A stretch of DNA of 64,000 nucleotides from Pelotomaculum propionicicum (GCF_004369225.1 NZ_QFFZ01000012.1:18199-82198); one strand, 5' to 3'. Positions 43,948 through 53,758 are shown, numbered from the stretch's first letter. The notes: generated from the sequence alone by a model not told the origin. Made by a program: numbers and translations.

Positions 43948-44745
43948 TTACATGAATCTGAAAGCGAGAGTGCCGGCCAGCACGGCCAGGGTCACAGCTA
44001 TAATTATAAAATCAGCGGATCTATACTTGAGCGAACTCATCCTGGTCCTGTTGGCCCCTCCGCGGTAGCACCGGGCCTCCATAGCCACGGCCAGGTCGTC
44101 CGCCCTGCGCAATGCTCCCGCAAAAAGGGGAATAAACAGTGGCAATAATCCTTTCGCCCACTGGGCCGGTTTCCCGCCGGAAAAACCGGCGCCTCTGGCC
44201 CGCTGCGCTTTGAGCACCACCTCAGCCTCCTGCAGCAGGGTTGGTATAAAGCGCAGGGCAATGGTCATCATCAAGGCCAACTCATGCGCCGGCACCCCCA
44301 GCCTCTGCAAGGGTGAAAGCATGCTTTCCAGACCGGCGGTAAGCTTAACCGGGGGAGTGGTAAGAGTAAGCAGGGAGGCAATCAGAATCAATAAAGCCAG
44401 GCGCAGAAATATGATACTGCCGCCCGCCAGGCCCTGCCGCGATATCTTTAACGGCCCCAACGCTGCTATAACATCCCCGGGTGTAAACAGCAGCTGGATG
44501 ATAAATGCTATTGCCAGGAGCACCCAGAGTGAACGCATTCCTCTCAAAAAAATCCTGGCGGGCATACCCGATAAAGCCAGTGCCGCCAAGGTAAACCCTG
44601 TTGCCAGCGTCAGGCCTTGCCAGCCGGCGGAAGACAGAATCGCCGCCGCTGCCGCTAAAACAACCATGATTTTGGTCCGGGGATCCAGACGGTGCAGCAA
44701 TGAATCCCCCGGTACATACTGCCCTAAAGTGATTCCGCCAAACAT
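43948..44745 (-). CDS. ecfT: ECF transporter transmembrane subunit EcfT
   Basis: 265 residues, about six membrane helices. The two coupling helices carry AxRxRG-like motifs (KAQRARGAGF and MEARCYRGG). Couples the ATPases EcfA1/A2 to vitamin-binding S components encoded elsewhere. Separated from the ATPase genes by an extra coiled-coil gene. Confidence 0.94.
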   Translation of the reverse strand: MFGGITLGQYVPGDSLLHRLDPRTKIMVVLAAAAAILSSAGWQGLTLATGFTLAALALSGMPARIFLRGMRSLWVLLAIAFIIQLLFTPGDVIAALGPLKISRQGLAGGSIIFLRLALLILIASLLTLTTPPVKLTAGLESMLSPLQRLGVPAHELALMMTIALRFIPTLLQEAEVVLKAQRARGAGFSGGKPAQWAKGLLPLFIPLFAGALRRADDLAVAMEARCYRGGANRTRMSSLKYRSADFIIIAVTLAVLAGTLAFRFM

Positions 44746-44767
44746 GTCTGTCTCCTAAAAGACTCAA

Positions 44768-45343
44768 TTATTTTACAAGCCTCTTCAGACTGGCAACTTC
44801 CGAAACCAGATAAGCTGTATCATCGGAGATCCTGTCCAGTTTTTCCTGGATAAGCTCCAGCCTTTTATCCTGTAATGTGATCCTGTTATTTTGTAATTCA
44901 CGGCCGTCAAACAGAGCACGGATCTTATCAACCACTTCATTTTCCACACGTAATTCTAATTTGTCAATTTTGGAGTCAAGCTTTTGCTGCCCTTGCTCCA
45001 GTCTGTCAACTTTTGATTCCAGCCTTTGTTGTGCTTGCTCCAGTTTGTCAACTTTTGAGTCAAGCCTTTGCTGGGTTTGCTCCAGTTTGTCAACTTTTAA
45101 GTCAAGCCTTTGCTGGGTTTGCTCCAGTTTGTCAACTTTTAAGTCAAGCCTTTGCTGGGCTTGCTCTAAATGATCAAATTTTAAATCAAGTCTTTGCTGT
45201 CCTTGTTCCAAATGATCAAATTTTAAATCAAGTCTTTGCTGTCCTTGTTCCAAATGATCAAATTTTAAATTAAGCCTTTGCTGTCCTTCAGTAAGCAGCT
45301 CCAACTGTTTAAGTACGAGTTCTTGGAATTTCCCGCTATCCAT
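44768..45343 (-). CDS. Coiled-coil protein with 14-residue tandem repeats
   Basis: 191 residues. After a short helical start come eight near-identical 14-residue units of the type LEQGQQRLDLKFDH or LEQTQQRLDSKVDK, two heptads each, with leucine or phenylalanine and valine at core positions; then a non-repeat helical tail (about 125-191, IRALFDGRELQNN to ASLKRLVK). The DNA unit is 42 bases and the copies are almost identical, so copy number is probably variable between strains. Similar anonymous proteins occur in clostridia. It is inserted between ecfA2 and ecfT, with GGAGGTAGATG at its ATG. Function unknown; a parallel multimeric rod is likely. Confidence 0.8.
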   Translation of the reverse strand: MDSGKFQELVLKQLELLTEGQQRLNLKFDHLEQGQQRLDLKFDHLEQGQQRLDLKFDHLEQAQQRLDLKVDKLEQTQQRLDLKVDKLEQTQQRLDSKVDKLEQAQQRLESKVDRLEQGQQKLDSKIDKLELRVENEVVDKIRALFDGRELQNNRITLQDKRLELIQEKLDRISDDTAYLVSEVASLKRLVK

Positions 45344-45434
45344 ACATCTACCTCCTTAAAGGCCAGGTTCGTGTTCTATATAGCAGGTCAAAGGTGATTT
45401 GAGAACTCTCATCTCAGCCCACCCAATTCTCAAG

Positions 45435-46316
45435 CTACGTCTCGCTCAGCAGTCTGGCGATTTCCTCCACAGCTTCTTCGTTGGTCAATACATCGGTGCG
45501 CACCTGTTTGCCGGCTGCCCTTAATTTGCACATGAGCTGGGCGGGGGCGGGTACATTCAGGCCTAACGCGCGCAATTCACCGGCCTTGTTGAAAACTTCC
45601 CGCGTTGAACCTTCCATGACCAGACGGCCTTTATCCAGTACAGCCATCCTGTCAGTCCACAAAGCCGCTTCTTCCATATTGTGGGTTACTAAAACCATAG
45701 TAACCCCCTCTTCACGCCGGAAGTCTTCAACAAGGTCCATTAACTGCTTTCTGCCTTGCGGGTCAAGACCCGCCGCCGGCTCATCAAGTATGAGCACCTC
45801 CGGGGTCATCGCCAGCACCCCGGCTATGGCCACTTTTCTGCGCATCCCGCCGCTCAGCCTGAAGGGGGGGACACCGCTCACCGTGGCCGGGTCCAGTCCC
45901 ATTTGCTGAAGCGCCTTTTCCACCCGCCGTTTGACCTCGTCCTGGTCAAACCCCATGTTTCTGGGGCCAAAGGCGACATCATCAAATACCGTTTCCTCAA
46001 AAAGCTGCTGCTCCGGCTGTTGAAAAACCAGGCCGACCCTGCGCCAGAGGTCACGGCGCTGCCTTTTATCGGATATGTCAGCCCCGCAGACCCATATCTT
46101 CCCTTTTGCCGGCGCTAGGATACCGTTAAAATGCTGAACCAGCGTAGACTTACCTGAGCCGGTTGAGCCAATAACAGCAAAAAATTCGCCCCTGGCAATC
46201 TCAAGAGAGATACCTTCCAGGGAAACAACCTGGAACGGCGTGCCCGGAGAATATATATGGGTAAGGTTTTCCACTTTTATTATTGGATTATTATTCACTT
46301 CTTCTACCGCCGGCAC
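45435..46316 (-). CDS. ecfA2: ECF transporter ATPase EcfA2
   Basis: 293 residues. Walker A GSTGSGKST, Q-loop FQQPEQQLFEETV, signature LSGGMRRKVAIAG, Walker B VLILDEPAAGLD. Energises vitamin uptake with EcfA1 and EcfT. It starts inside the end of ecfA1 (13-base overlap). 91 bases then separate it from the coiled-coil gene. Confidence 0.95.
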   Translation of the reverse strand: MPAVEEVNNNPIIKVENLTHIYSPGTPFQVVSLEGISLEIARGEFFAVIGSTGSGKSTLVQHFNGILAPAKGKIWVCGADISDKRQRRDLWRRVGLVFQQPEQQLFEETVFDDVAFGPRNMGFDQDEVKRRVEKALQQMGLDPATVSGVPPFRLSGGMRRKVAIAGVLAMTPEVLILDEPAAGLDPQGRKQLMDLVEDFRREEGVTMVLVTHNMEEAALWTDRMAVLDKGRLVMEGSTREVFNKAGELRALGLNVPAPAQLMCKLRAAGKQVRTDVLTNEEAVEEIARLLSET

Positions 46317-47218
46317 AAGAAAGATACCAGGTCATCAAGAGACAAGATTCCGTCCGGCACCGGGAAGCCCCGCCTCCTTAACCCCCTGGAAATCTCAGCG
46401 GCAGCCGGCAGTGCCAGGTTTATTTCGTCCAGCAGCGCATGTTCGGCAAATACCCGGTCAGGAGGGCCGGTAAGAACCAGCCTGCCTTCATTCATCACGA
46501 TGATTTTATCGGCTCTTGCGGCATCTTCCATGAAATGGGTAACCAAAATAACAGTCACCCTGCCGGAACGATTCAGCCGGACCAGAGTTTCCATTAATTC
46601 AGCCCGGCCGGCCGGGTCCAACATGGAACTGGGCTCGTCCAAAACCAGGCAGGCAGGACACATAGCCAGGACCCCGGCCACAGCCAACCGCTGTTTTTGG
46701 CCGCCTGAAAGCAGGTGCGGCGGACGGTCACGAACCCCGGACAGGCCTGTTAATGACAAGGCCTCTTCCACCCTCTCCCGCACCTCTTCCGGCGGGAGAC
46801 CCAGGTTTTCAACTCCGAAGGCAACGTCTTCCTCAAGAAGAGAGCTGACAATCTGGTTGTCGGGGTTCTGAAACACTATTCCCACCTGGCGGCGGATTTC
46901 CCAAATATGCCGGGGGTCTCTTGTGTCCAGCCCGCCGACAATGACTTCCCCTTCCGTTGGTGTCAGCAGAGCGTTAAAGTGCATGATCAAAGTAGACTTG
47001 CCGGACCCGTTCGGCCCGACAACCGCCAGAAACTCGCCTTTTTTAATTTCAAGGCTCACTCCCGACAGTGCCCGGAATTCTCCTCGCTTGCCCCGGTTGT
47101 ATATGTGAACGAGATCTTTAACCTGTATAAAGATCTCATTTGAGTCGTGAGTAGTAAGTCGTGAGCCATGGGATTCCAGGGTATTGCTTACAGGTCCTGT
47201 TGCCTTAAATTCCCTCAT
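46304..47218 (-). CDS. ecfA1: ECF transporter ATPase EcfA1 with repeat-derived N-terminus
   Basis: 304 residues. Walker A GPNGSGKST, FQNPDNQIVSS, signature LSGGQKQRLAVAG, Walker B CLVLDEPSSMLD. The first 28 residues (MREFKATGPVSNTLE to LTTHDS) are not part of the family and are encoded by an intergenic repeat arm (GTCGTGAGTAGTAAGTCGTG on the plus strand). Conserved homology starts at IQVKDLVHIY. No ATG, GTG or TTG closer to that point is in frame, so the start at 47218 (AAGGA just upstream) is probably used and the repeat has supplied it. Confidence 0.92.
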   Translation of the reverse strand: MREFKATGPVSNTLESHGSRLTTHDSNEIFIQVKDLVHIYNRGKRGEFRALSGVSLEIKKGEFLAVVGPNGSGKSTLIMHFNALLTPTEGEVIVGGLDTRDPRHIWEIRRQVGIVFQNPDNQIVSSLLEEDVAFGVENLGLPPEEVRERVEEALSLTGLSGVRDRPPHLLSGGQKQRLAVAGVLAMCPACLVLDEPSSMLDPAGRAELMETLVRLNRSGRVTVILVTHFMEDAARADKIIVMNEGRLVLTGPPDRVFAEHALLDEINLALPAAAEISRGLRRRGFPVPDGILSLDDLVSFLCRR

Positions 47219-47433
47219 TCCTTCTCACATCCCACGTCCCCAATCACACATCCGTTCAGACGTACTACAATTCAATTATTGCTGTTGCATCACAATGGCG
47301 ATAGTTTGCTTAACTTCGTAGTGATGAGTCGCAAGCCGTGACTTATGGATCCTGTGGTATTAGTTGCAGATCCTGTTACGCAAACAAAATTCCGTCATTC
47401 TCTCATGGCCCACGTCCCAATTCACACATCCCA
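47219..47433. repeat. Duplicated spacer between rplQ and ecfA1
   Basis: Two similar blocks: 47155-47250 (starting inside ecfA1) and 47337-47433 share GGTATT, CAGRTCCTGTT, AAATTCC, TCATTC and CCCACGTCCC followed by CACACATCC in the same order. Between them, 47250-47330 resembles the 3' end of rplQ (GCATCACAATGGCGATAG against GCGTCACCGCGGCGATAG) but is decayed. This indicates an old tandem duplication of the rplQ end plus spacer. Confidence 0.55.
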
Positions 47434-47772
47434 TTAGACCAGTTCCAGGATCACCATTTCCGCTGCGTCACCGCGGCGATAGCCGACCTTGACCAAGCGG
47501 GTGTAGCCGCCGGGACGGTCAGCATATTTTGGCGCGATGGTGTCAAACAATTTTTTAACTACGTCCTCTTCGTATATATAAGCCAGCGCCTGGCGCCGGG
47601 CTGCCAGGTCTCCCTGCTTGGCGGTTGTGACCAGTCTCTCGGCTATGCTTTTTACTTCCTTGGCCCTGGTTTCTGTGGTGTTGATCCGCTCGTCCCGGAA
47701 GAGGGATGTAACCAGGTTGCGCAGCACAGCCTTCCGGTGGCCCGTATTCAGGCCTAATTTCTGGTAGCCCAC
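47434..47772 (-). CDS. rplQ: 50S ribosomal protein L17
   Basis: 112 residues. [23 protein letters not shown] and [18 protein letters not shown] are diagnostic. Lies 16 bases after rpoA, last gene of the alpha operon. Confidence 0.97.
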   Translation of the reverse strand: MGYQKLGLNTGHRKAVLRNLVTSLFRDERINTTETRAKEVKSIAERLVTTAKQGDLAARRQALAYIYEEDVVKKLFDTIAPKYADRPGGYTRLVKVGYRRGDAAEMVILELV

Positions 47773-47788
47773 TTTAGAATGTCCTCCC

Positions 47789-48736
47789 TTACTCGTCGTC
47801 CTTCCTCAGTGAAAGGCCCAGTTCTTCCAGCTTGTTAATTACTTCCTCCAGGGATTTTTTACCCAGGTTTCTCACCTTCATCATATCTTCTTCATTGCGC
47901 TGGATCAGTTCCTCCACTGTGTTAATCCCGGCTCTTTTCAGGCAGTTGTATGAACGTACCGACAAGTCGAGTTCCTCGATGGTCATTTCCAGAAGCTTAT
48001 CTTTCTGCTCCTCTTCTTTTTCCACCATAATCTCGACATCGTTTACACTTTCAGTCAGCCCGATAAAAAGACGCAGATGGTCGTTTAAAATTTTCGCGGA
48101 CAGGCTGGTGGCCTCGTCAGGCTTGATACTGCCGTTGGTCCAGACTTCCAAGGTCAACTTGTCAAAGTCGGTAATCTGGCCCACCCTGGTGTTTTCCACA
48201 GTGTAATTCACCTTTTTCACCGGTGTAAACACAGAGTCCACGGGAATAACCCCGATGATATGGTCACCTTTTTTGTTGCGTTCAGCTGAAACGTAGCCCC
48301 GTCCCTTAGAAACTACAATCTCCATAACAAGCCTGGCGTTGTCGGCAAGAGTGGCGATTACGAGATCCGGGTTTAGTATTTCCACATCAGCGTCATAGAT
48401 AATGTCTCCGGCCGTGACCACGCCTTCGGTTGTCTTTTCAATCCTGAGAGTCTTTTCATCCTCACCGTAAAGCTTCAAACAAAGGTTCTTGAGGTTTAAA
48501 ATAATATCAGTTACATCTTCGACAACACCCGGTATGGTGGAAAACTCATGCAGCACACCGTCTATCTTAACTGATGTCACAGCTGCCCCCGGCAGTGATG
48601 AAAGCAGGATGCGGCGCAAGGAGTTGCCCAGTGTGATGCCGTAACCTCTTTCCAGAGGTTCTACCACAAACTTGCCATAAGTGTTGTCGTCACTTATATC
48701 AACAATTTCAATTTTTGGTTTCTCTATTTCAAGCAT
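47789..48736 (-). CDS. rpoA: RNA polymerase alpha subunit
   Basis: 315 residues. N-terminal dimerisation domain (about 1-228, with [22 protein letters not shown]) and C-terminal DNA-contacting domain (about 245-310, [22 protein letters not shown]). AGGAGGGAACC precedes the ATG. Confidence 0.98.
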   Translation of the reverse strand: MLEIEKPKIEIVDISDDNTYGKFVVEPLERGYGITLGNSLRRILLSSLPGAAVTSVKIDGVLHEFSTIPGVVEDVTDIILNLKNLCLKLYGEDEKTLRIEKTTEGVVTAGDIIYDADVEILNPDLVIATLADNARLVMEIVVSKGRGYVSAERNKKGDHIIGVIPVDSVFTPVKKVNYTVENTRVGQITDFDKLTLEVWTNGSIKPDEATSLSAKILNDHLRLFIGLTESVNDVEIMVEKEEEQKDKLLEMTIEELDLSVRSYNCLKRAGINTVEELIQRNEEDMMKVRNLGKKSLEEVINKLEELGLSLRKDDE

Positions 48737-48753
48737 AAAGGTTCCCTCCTAAG

Positions 48754-48812
48754 ATGGGGTCAGTGGCTAGTGGTTGGTGACGACCAACGACCAACAGCCC
48801 ACAACCAAAATC
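48754..48812. repeat. Intergenic hairpin, TGGTTGG/CCAACCA type
   Basis: GTGGCTAGTGGTTGGTGACG faces ACCAACGACCAACAGCCCAC between rpoA and rpsD. Short member of the hairpin family filling the spacers of this operon. Confidence 0.65.
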
Positions 48813-49439
48813 CTATCTGGAGTAAAGCTCTACGATCAGGTGCTCCTGTACGGGGGCGTCAATTTGTTCACGTGTGGGCAGGTCCACTACCCGGGCCCTG
48901 GCCTGGTCAGCCTCTAATTCAAGCCAGGCGGGAGGGGTGCGGTCGCCTGCTCTCTCAAGCAGTTCCTTTATCCTGGGTGAATCTTTGCTTTTATCACGAA
49001 CTGCTATTACATCGCCAACCCTAATCATGTAAGAAGGTATGTTTACCTTCCGGCCGTTTACAGTGAAATGACCGTGACGCACAAGCTGCCTTGATTCGCT
49101 GCGGGAAGACCCGAAGCCAAGGCGGTAAATGACATTGTCCAGACGCCTTTCCAGCAGGCGGAGGAGGTTTTCACCGGTAATGCCTTTCTGCCTCTCAGCC
49201 TTTTCAAAGTAACGCCTGAACTGCCCTTCTAAAATACCGTACATTCTGCGGGCTTTTTGCTTTTCTCTCAGCTGCAGCCCGTACTCGGAAACCTTTTTAC
49301 GTCCCTGTCCGTGTTGGCCTGGAGCATAGGCTCTGCGCTCAACCGCACATTTGGGAGTATAGCACCTGTCTCCTTTTAGGTAGAGTTTCAAGCCTTCCCG
49401 GCGGCAAAGCCGGCAGACTGATTCTGTATACTTTGCCAA
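48813..49439 (-). CDS. rpsD: 30S ribosomal protein S4
   Basis: 208 residues. Zinc-type N-terminus with CRLCRR and CYTPKC (four cysteines), [21 protein letters not shown], then the S4 RNA-binding domain [11 protein letters not shown]. Assembly protein and regulator of its operon in many bacteria. Confidence 0.97.
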   Translation of the reverse strand: MAKYTESVCRLCRREGLKLYLKGDRCYTPKCAVERRAYAPGQHGQGRKKVSEYGLQLREKQKARRMYGILEGQFRRYFEKAERQKGITGENLLRLLERRLDNVIYRLGFGSSRSESRQLVRHGHFTVNGRKVNIPSYMIRVGDVIAVRDKSKDSPRIKELLERAGDRTPPAWLELEADQARARVVDLPTREQIDAPVQEHLIVELYSR

Positions 49440-49454
49440 ATAAGGCGCACCTCC

Positions 49455-49844
49455 TTAAACTCTCCGGCGCTTTGGCGGCCGGCACCCGTTATGTGGGATT
49501 GGTGTAACATCCTTAATCATGTTCACTTCGAGACCGGCGGCCTGGAGGGAACGAATAGCGGCTTCCCGGCCCGCACCCGGCCCTTTGACCATAACTTCCA
49601 CTTCTTTCAGGCCGTGCTCCATGGCCTCTTTAGCCGCATTTTCGGCGGCCATCTGCGCGGCAAAGGGTGTGCTTTTGCGCGAACCCTTAAAGCCTACGCC
49701 GCCCGCGCTGGCCCATGACAAGGTATTGCCTTTAGTATCGGTTATAGTAACCACGGTATTATTGAACGTAGATTTAATGTGCGCAACGCCTGACTCTATA
49801 TTTTTGCGTTCACGTTTTTTTGTTCTGGCTACGCGACGCGCCAT
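49455..49844 (-). CDS. rpsK: 30S ribosomal protein S11
   Basis: 129 residues. [22 protein letters not shown] and the C-terminal [18 protein letters not shown] are diagnostic. 15 bases before rpsD. Confidence 0.98.
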   Translation of the reverse strand: MARRVARTKKRERKNIESGVAHIKSTFNNTVVTITDTKGNTLSWASAGGVGFKGSRKSTPFAAQMAAENAAKEAMEHGLKEVEVMVKGPGAGREAAIRSLQAAGLEVNMIKDVTPIPHNGCRPPKRRRV

Positions 49845-49862
49845 TGAACAACCTCCTCCAGA

Positions 49863-50234
49863 CTATTTTTTCCTGCGGACACCGACAGTCTTACGCGGGC
49901 CTTTGCGTGTCCTGGCATTGGTTTTGGTCCGCTGGCCGCGCACGGGCATCCCGCGGCGGTGCCGCAAGCCCCGGTAGCAGCCGATTTCAATCAGCCGTTT
50001 GATGTTTAAGGCGATTTCCCGGCGAAGGTCACCCTCCACCTTAAGGTTCTTCTCAATTACATCCCTAAGCCTGTTTATTTCTTCCTCTGTCAGGTTCTTC
50101 ACCCTGGTATCCGGGTTAACACCGGTCTGGGTCAAGATTTTTTGGGACGTAGGCTTACCAATGCCAAATATATAGGTAAGAGCTATCTCCACCCGCTTAT
50201 CTCTTGGCAAGTCAACGCCTGCAATACGTGCCAT
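49863..50234 (-). CDS. rpsM: 30S ribosomal protein S13
   Basis: 123 residues. [20 protein letters not shown] and the C-terminal [15 protein letters not shown] are diagnostic. 18 bases before rpsK, and 22 bases after rpmJ. Confidence 0.98.
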   Translation of the reverse strand: MARIAGVDLPRDKRVEIALTYIFGIGKPTSQKILTQTGVNPDTRVKNLTEEEINRLRDVIEKNLKVEGDLRREIALNIKRLIEIGCYRGLRHRRGMPVRGQRTKTNARTRKGPRKTVGVRRKK

Positions 50235-50256
50235 AAACTATTCAACACCTCCTGTT

Positions 50257-50370
50257 TTACCCTTGTGCCTGTTTATGTTTTGGGTTTTCACAGATGATCA
50301 TAACCCTGCCTTTTCTGCGGATGATTTTGCACTTTTCGCAAATTGGCTTTACAGATGGTCTGACTTTCAC
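50257..50370 (-). CDS. rpmJ: 50S ribosomal protein L36
   Basis: 37 residues: [19 protein letters not shown] and later [12 protein letters not shown]. The zinc ligands CxxC, C and H are present, so this is the zinc-binding form. GTG 50370 gives the family's usual start; an ATG one codon upstream (50373) is also possible, with GGAGGG upstream of both. Confidence 0.95.
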   Translation of the reverse strand: MKVRPSVKPICEKCKIIRRKGRVMIICENPKHKQAQG

Positions 50371-50373
50371 CAT

Positions 50374-50492
50374 CAACCCTCCAATCTTAGTCGTGAGCCG
50401 TTAGCCGTGGGACGTGGGAACAATGGTATTCCTGTGCGGTCTTTTAGACCCCTGAACCCATCCCTTTAGTCTCACATCTCATTTCTCAGATC
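50374..50492. repeat. Intergenic hairpin, GTCGTGAG/CTCACATCTC type
   Basis: Left arm AGTCGTGAGCCGTTAGCCGT and GGGACGTGGGA, right arm TCTCACATCTCATTTCTCAG, with GGTCTTTTAGACC in the centre. Between infA and rpmJ. Confidence 0.7.
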
Positions 50493-50711
50493 TCACTTAT
50501 ACCTGTAAACTATGCGGCCGCGGGTCAAGTCATAAGGGGAAAGCTCAACCATCACCCGGTCACCCGCAAGGATCCGGATGAAATTCATCCTGATCTTCCC
50601 CGAAACGTGCGCCAGAACTTTGTGCCCGTTTTGCAGCTGTACGCGGAACATCGCGTTCGGCAGCGGTTCAATCACTGTTCCTTCAACCTCGATAACATCC
50701 TGTTTTGACAT
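50493..50711 (-). CDS. infA: Translation initiation factor IF-1
   Basis: 72 residues, S1/OB fold. [21 protein letters not shown] and [17 protein letters not shown] are diagnostic. Binds the A site of the 30S subunit during initiation. AAGGAGGTTTGC precedes the ATG region. Confidence 0.98.
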   Translation of the reverse strand: MSKQDVIEVEGTVIEPLPNAMFRVQLQNGHKVLAHVSGKIRMNFIRILAGDRVMVELSPYDLTRGRIVYRYK

Positions 50712-50786
50712 TAGGAATAAGCAAACCTCCTTACTCTTAAAATGGACACTCCTTATCTGCCCGCCGGTAAGACTCTGAATAAAAGA

Positions 50787-51074
50787 CTACAGGTTGGGCA
50801 GTTGGCTGACAAGGTTCTTTAGCTCCTTCCGGACGTCTGTGTTAGTAACTTTTTTCCCTATTTGCACTTTCTCCAGTATATATCCGGCTACCACATCATA
50901 ATGTATCAGATGCTTACAGTTTTTCCTCTTCGGATTCTCTACTTTTCGTCCTTCTCCATCTGCGACATAAACCATGGTTTCGTTTTCAATTCCTGTAATC
51001 AGATAAAACCTGCCGCTGTCCCGGCCCTGGATTGAAGAAACCAGCTGCCCAATCCGCACCGTGTTTTCTGACAT
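50787..51074 (-). CDS. KOW-domain RNA-binding protein (L14e-like)
   Basis: 95 residues. N-terminal KOW motif (IGQLVSSIQGRDSGRFYLIT, near residues 6-25), then NPKRKNCKHLIHYDVVAGYI. Found in clostridia between map and infA and thought to bind RNA or the ribosome. Exact role unknown. Confidence 0.88.
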   Translation of the reverse strand: MSENTVRIGQLVSSIQGRDSGRFYLITGIENETMVYVADGEGRKVENPKRKNCKHLIHYDVVAGYILEKVQIGKKVTNTDVRKELKNLVSQLPNL

Positions 51075-51288
51075 GGCCTCTAAAACCTCCGCATTGAGAT
51101 GTGGGTTATGGGAAATGGGACGTGGGACTAATAAGTATTCCTATCAGGTCCTTTGTGCGAATAAATTCGCACCTACGATTACTAAAGTCGTGGCCGTGAG
51201 TATCATTGTATCCTCTCAAGCCTTTTATGACTCTTGAGGTCATCCTTCTAATCTCACGTCTCACTTCTCACGTCTCAGTTCTCACTTC
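51075..51288. repeat. Intergenic hairpin cluster with TGCGAATAAATTCGCA palindrome
   Basis: Left arm GAGATGTGGGTTATGGGAAA and GGGACGTGGGA, right arm TCTCACGTCTCACTTCTCAC repeated twice. The inner TGCGAATAAATTCGCACCTA is shared with about 19511-19530. ACTCTTGAGGTCATC near 51231 pairs with upstream CTCTCAAG. Between the KOW gene and map. Confidence 0.7.
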
Positions 51289-52035
51289 TCACGTCCTGGT
51301 CAGTATCTCCGGTATGTCATCGGTGATAGCAATGGTATGTTCGAAATGGGCTGAAAGCTTTGCGTCTAAAGTTACCACAGTCCAGTTGTTTGAAAGAGTC
51401 TTCACCTCATAAGTGCCCAAGTTAATCATTGGTTCAATCGCTAATGTCATGCCCGACTTAAGTCTGGGCCCCCTGCCCGGTTTCCCGAAATTAGGCACCT
51501 GCGGCTCTTCATGCGGCTGCTTTCCTATACCATGCCCCACGTAGTCACGCACCACAGAATAGCCATAGCCTTCCGCACAGGTTTGAACAGCGTTGGATAT
51601 GTCAGACAACCTGTTACCGACCCTGGCCTTTTCAATCCCCTTGTACAGCGACTCTTCAGTGGCCTTTAACAGGTCAAGGGCCTCTCTGCTGACATCGCCG
51701 ACAGGGTAAGTAACAGCACTATCCCCAAAATATCCATTTATTTCCGCTCCGATATCAATACTGATAATATCACCGTTTTCCAATTTTCTTAAACCAGGGA
51801 AGCCGTGCACCACCTCTTCGTTTACCGAAGAACAGATTGTGTACGGAAAACCGTAAAGCCCTTTAAATGCAGGTCTTGCGCCTTCTTTAATGATAAAGTC
51901 CTCAGCCAGCCGGTCCAGTTCAATAGTCGGCACTCCAACCTTCACCGCCCTGGCGAGCTCGGCGTGGGTCCTGGCTACTACCCGCCCCGCATCACGCATA
52001 TAGGCAAGCTCTCTCCCGGACTTGCAGGTTATCAT
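51289..52035 (-). CDS. map: Type I methionine aminopeptidase
   Basis: 248 residues. Metal ligands in [16 protein letters not shown] (two Asp), [14 protein letters not shown] (His), [11 protein letters not shown] (Glu) and [11 protein letters not shown] (Glu). Removes initiator methionine. It begins 9 bases after secY; the usual adk between them is missing. Confidence 0.97.
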   Translation of the reverse strand: MITCKSGRELAYMRDAGRVVARTHAELARAVKVGVPTIELDRLAEDFIIKEGARPAFKGLYGFPYTICSSVNEEVVHGFPGLRKLENGDIISIDIGAEINGYFGDSAVTYPVGDVSREALDLLKATEESLYKGIEKARVGNRLSDISNAVQTCAEGYGYSVVRDYVGHGIGKQPHEEPQVPNFGKPGRGPRLKSGMTLAIEPMINLGTYEVKTLSNNWTVVTLDAKLSAHFEHTIAITDDIPEILTRT

Positions 52036-52044
52036 AAGCCGCCC

Positions 52045-53304
52045 CTACCTTATAAAACCCTGGTAACTGCGCATAAGAAGGTGTGACTCAACCTGCTTCA
52101 TGGTATCAAGCGCAACACCCACAACAATCAGGAGAGAAGTGCCGCCAAAATAGATGTTGGGTATTCTTGTAGTTAATAGAACAAAGTTAGGCAGAATCGC
52201 TATTAAAGCCAGGAAAATAGCTCCGGCCAGCGTCACCCTGCTCATAATCCTGCTGATGTATTCAGCGGTAGGCCGCCCAGGTCTGAGCCCCGGTATAAAC
52301 CCTCCGTACTTCTTGATGTTATCGGCAACGTCTGTGGGGTTCATAACCACGGCCGAATAAAAGAATGTAAAACCAATAATCAGCAAGGCGTACAGGACGG
52401 TATGCATGACTGTTCCCCACCCCAGGTACTTGCTGTAAAAAATTGATACAGCACTGCCCGAAAACATTTTAAATATAGTTTCCGGGAACATTAAAAGCGA
52501 TGAAGCGAAGATGATCGGCATAACTCCCGCCTGGTTAACCCTGAGCGGCAGGTGGGTGGTCTGCCCGCCATATACCCTGCGGCCTACCACGCGCTTGGCA
52601 TATTGCACCGGTACGCGCCGCTGTCCTTCCTGCACCGCCACCACTCCGGCAATGACAACCGCGCCGATTACAGCCAGTAAAGCAAGACTTAATACATTTA
52701 TTGTCCCTGCGCTGAGGTATTCTCCCAGCCTGGCCGCGCCGGCAGGCACCCTGGAAACAATTCCAGCGAATATCAGCAGCGAAATACCGTTGCCGATACC
52801 TTTTTCAGTGATTTGTTCGCCGACCCACATCAGGAAAGTTGTCCCGGCAGTAATGGTCAGGGCTGTCATGACATAAGTCAGCGGCCCCGGATTCTGCAGT
52901 GAACCGCCTACGCCAATTACCATACCGATACCCTGGATAAAAGCCAGAACTACAGTAAGATACCTGGTATACTGGGTAATTTTCTTACGGCCTTCCTCTC
53001 CCTCTTTTTGAAGCCGCTCAAGATGAGGTATAACCACAGTGAGCAGCTGCAAAATGATGGACGCGTTTATGTAGGGCATGATGCCCATAGCAAAAACGGA
53101 AAAGTTCTTTAAGGCGCCGCCAGATATAATGTCAAAGAATCCAAAAATCACGCCGCTGTTGACCAACTCGGCAAATCTCTCCGTGTTGACCCCGGGCACC
53201 GGTATGTGGGCGCCCAGCCGGAAAATAAAAATCATCGCGAGTGTATAAAGAAGCTTTGTCCTTAATTCTGAAACCTTAAAGGCGCTCTTAAAACTTTCCA
53301 GCAA
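52045..53304 (-). CDS. secY: Preprotein translocase subunit SecY
   Basis: 419 residues, ten membrane helices, TTG start. Plug region after helix 1 (GVNTERFAELVNSGVIFGFF), EQITEKGIGNGISL and PGRPTAEYISRI are diagnostic. Channel of the Sec translocon. Directly abuts rplO. Confidence 0.98.
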   Translation of the reverse strand: MLESFKSAFKVSELRTKLLYTLAMIFIFRLGAHIPVPGVNTERFAELVNSGVIFGFFDIISGGALKNFSVFAMGIMPYINASIILQLLTVVIPHLERLQKEGEEGRKKITQYTRYLTVVLAFIQGIGMVIGVGGSLQNPGPLTYVMTALTITAGTTFLMWVGEQITEKGIGNGISLLIFAGIVSRVPAGAARLGEYLSAGTINVLSLALLAVIGAVVIAGVVAVQEGQRRVPVQYAKRVVGRRVYGGQTTHLPLRVNQAGVMPIIFASSLLMFPETIFKMFSGSAVSIFYSKYLGWGTVMHTVLYALLIIGFTFFYSAVVMNPTDVADNIKKYGGFIPGLRPGRPTAEYISRIMSRVTLAGAIFLALIAILPNFVLLTTRIPNIYFGGTSLLIVVGVALDTMKQVESHLLMRSYQGFIR

Positions 53305-53745
53305 TTAAATCACCTCTGCTTTGCCGCCGGCTGCCGTAATCTTTTCCTCAGCCGACTTGCTGAATGCATTGGCTTTAACAGTAAGAGATCTTTCAAGATT
53401 TCCTTGTCCTAAAATTTTTACCCCGTCGGCCGCCTTTTTGATAACCCTCGCCGCCAGCAGAGACTCCGGTGTCACAACGTCCCCGTCTTCAAAACAATTC
53501 AGCTGGCTGACATTGATGGCCGTAATCTCTTTGGAGAACGGGTTATAGAACCCGCGCTTGGGCATACGGCGCTGCAAAGGCATCTGGCCGCCTTCAAAGC
53601 CCGGGCGCACACCACCGCCGGAACGGGCTTTTTGTCCCTTATGGCCCCGGCCGGCTGTTTTTCCCAAACCTGAGCCGATTCCCTGACCCTTGCGGGTGGG
53701 CTTTGTCCTTGCCCCGGGAGCCGGTCTTAATTCGTGCAGTTTCAC
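53305..53745 (-). CDS. rplO: 50S ribosomal protein L15
   Basis: 146 residues from GTG 53745 (AAGGGAGGTGGGACA upstream). [40 protein letters not shown]. The frame extends to 53772 without support. Next to rpmD and secY. Confidence 0.97.
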   Translation of the reverse strand: MKLHELRPAPGARTKPTRKGQGIGSGLGKTAGRGHKGQKARSGGGVRPGFEGGQMPLQRRMPKRGFYNPFSKEITAINVSQLNCFEDGDVVTPESLLAARVIKKAADGVKILGQGNLERSLTVKANAFSKSAEEKITAAGGKAEVI

Positions 53746-53758
53746 TGTCCCACCTCCC

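Noticed and set aside
45000..45290. CRISPR-like repeat array
   Set aside because: The 42-base repeats are directly adjacent without spacers and are in frame inside a coiled-coil gene.
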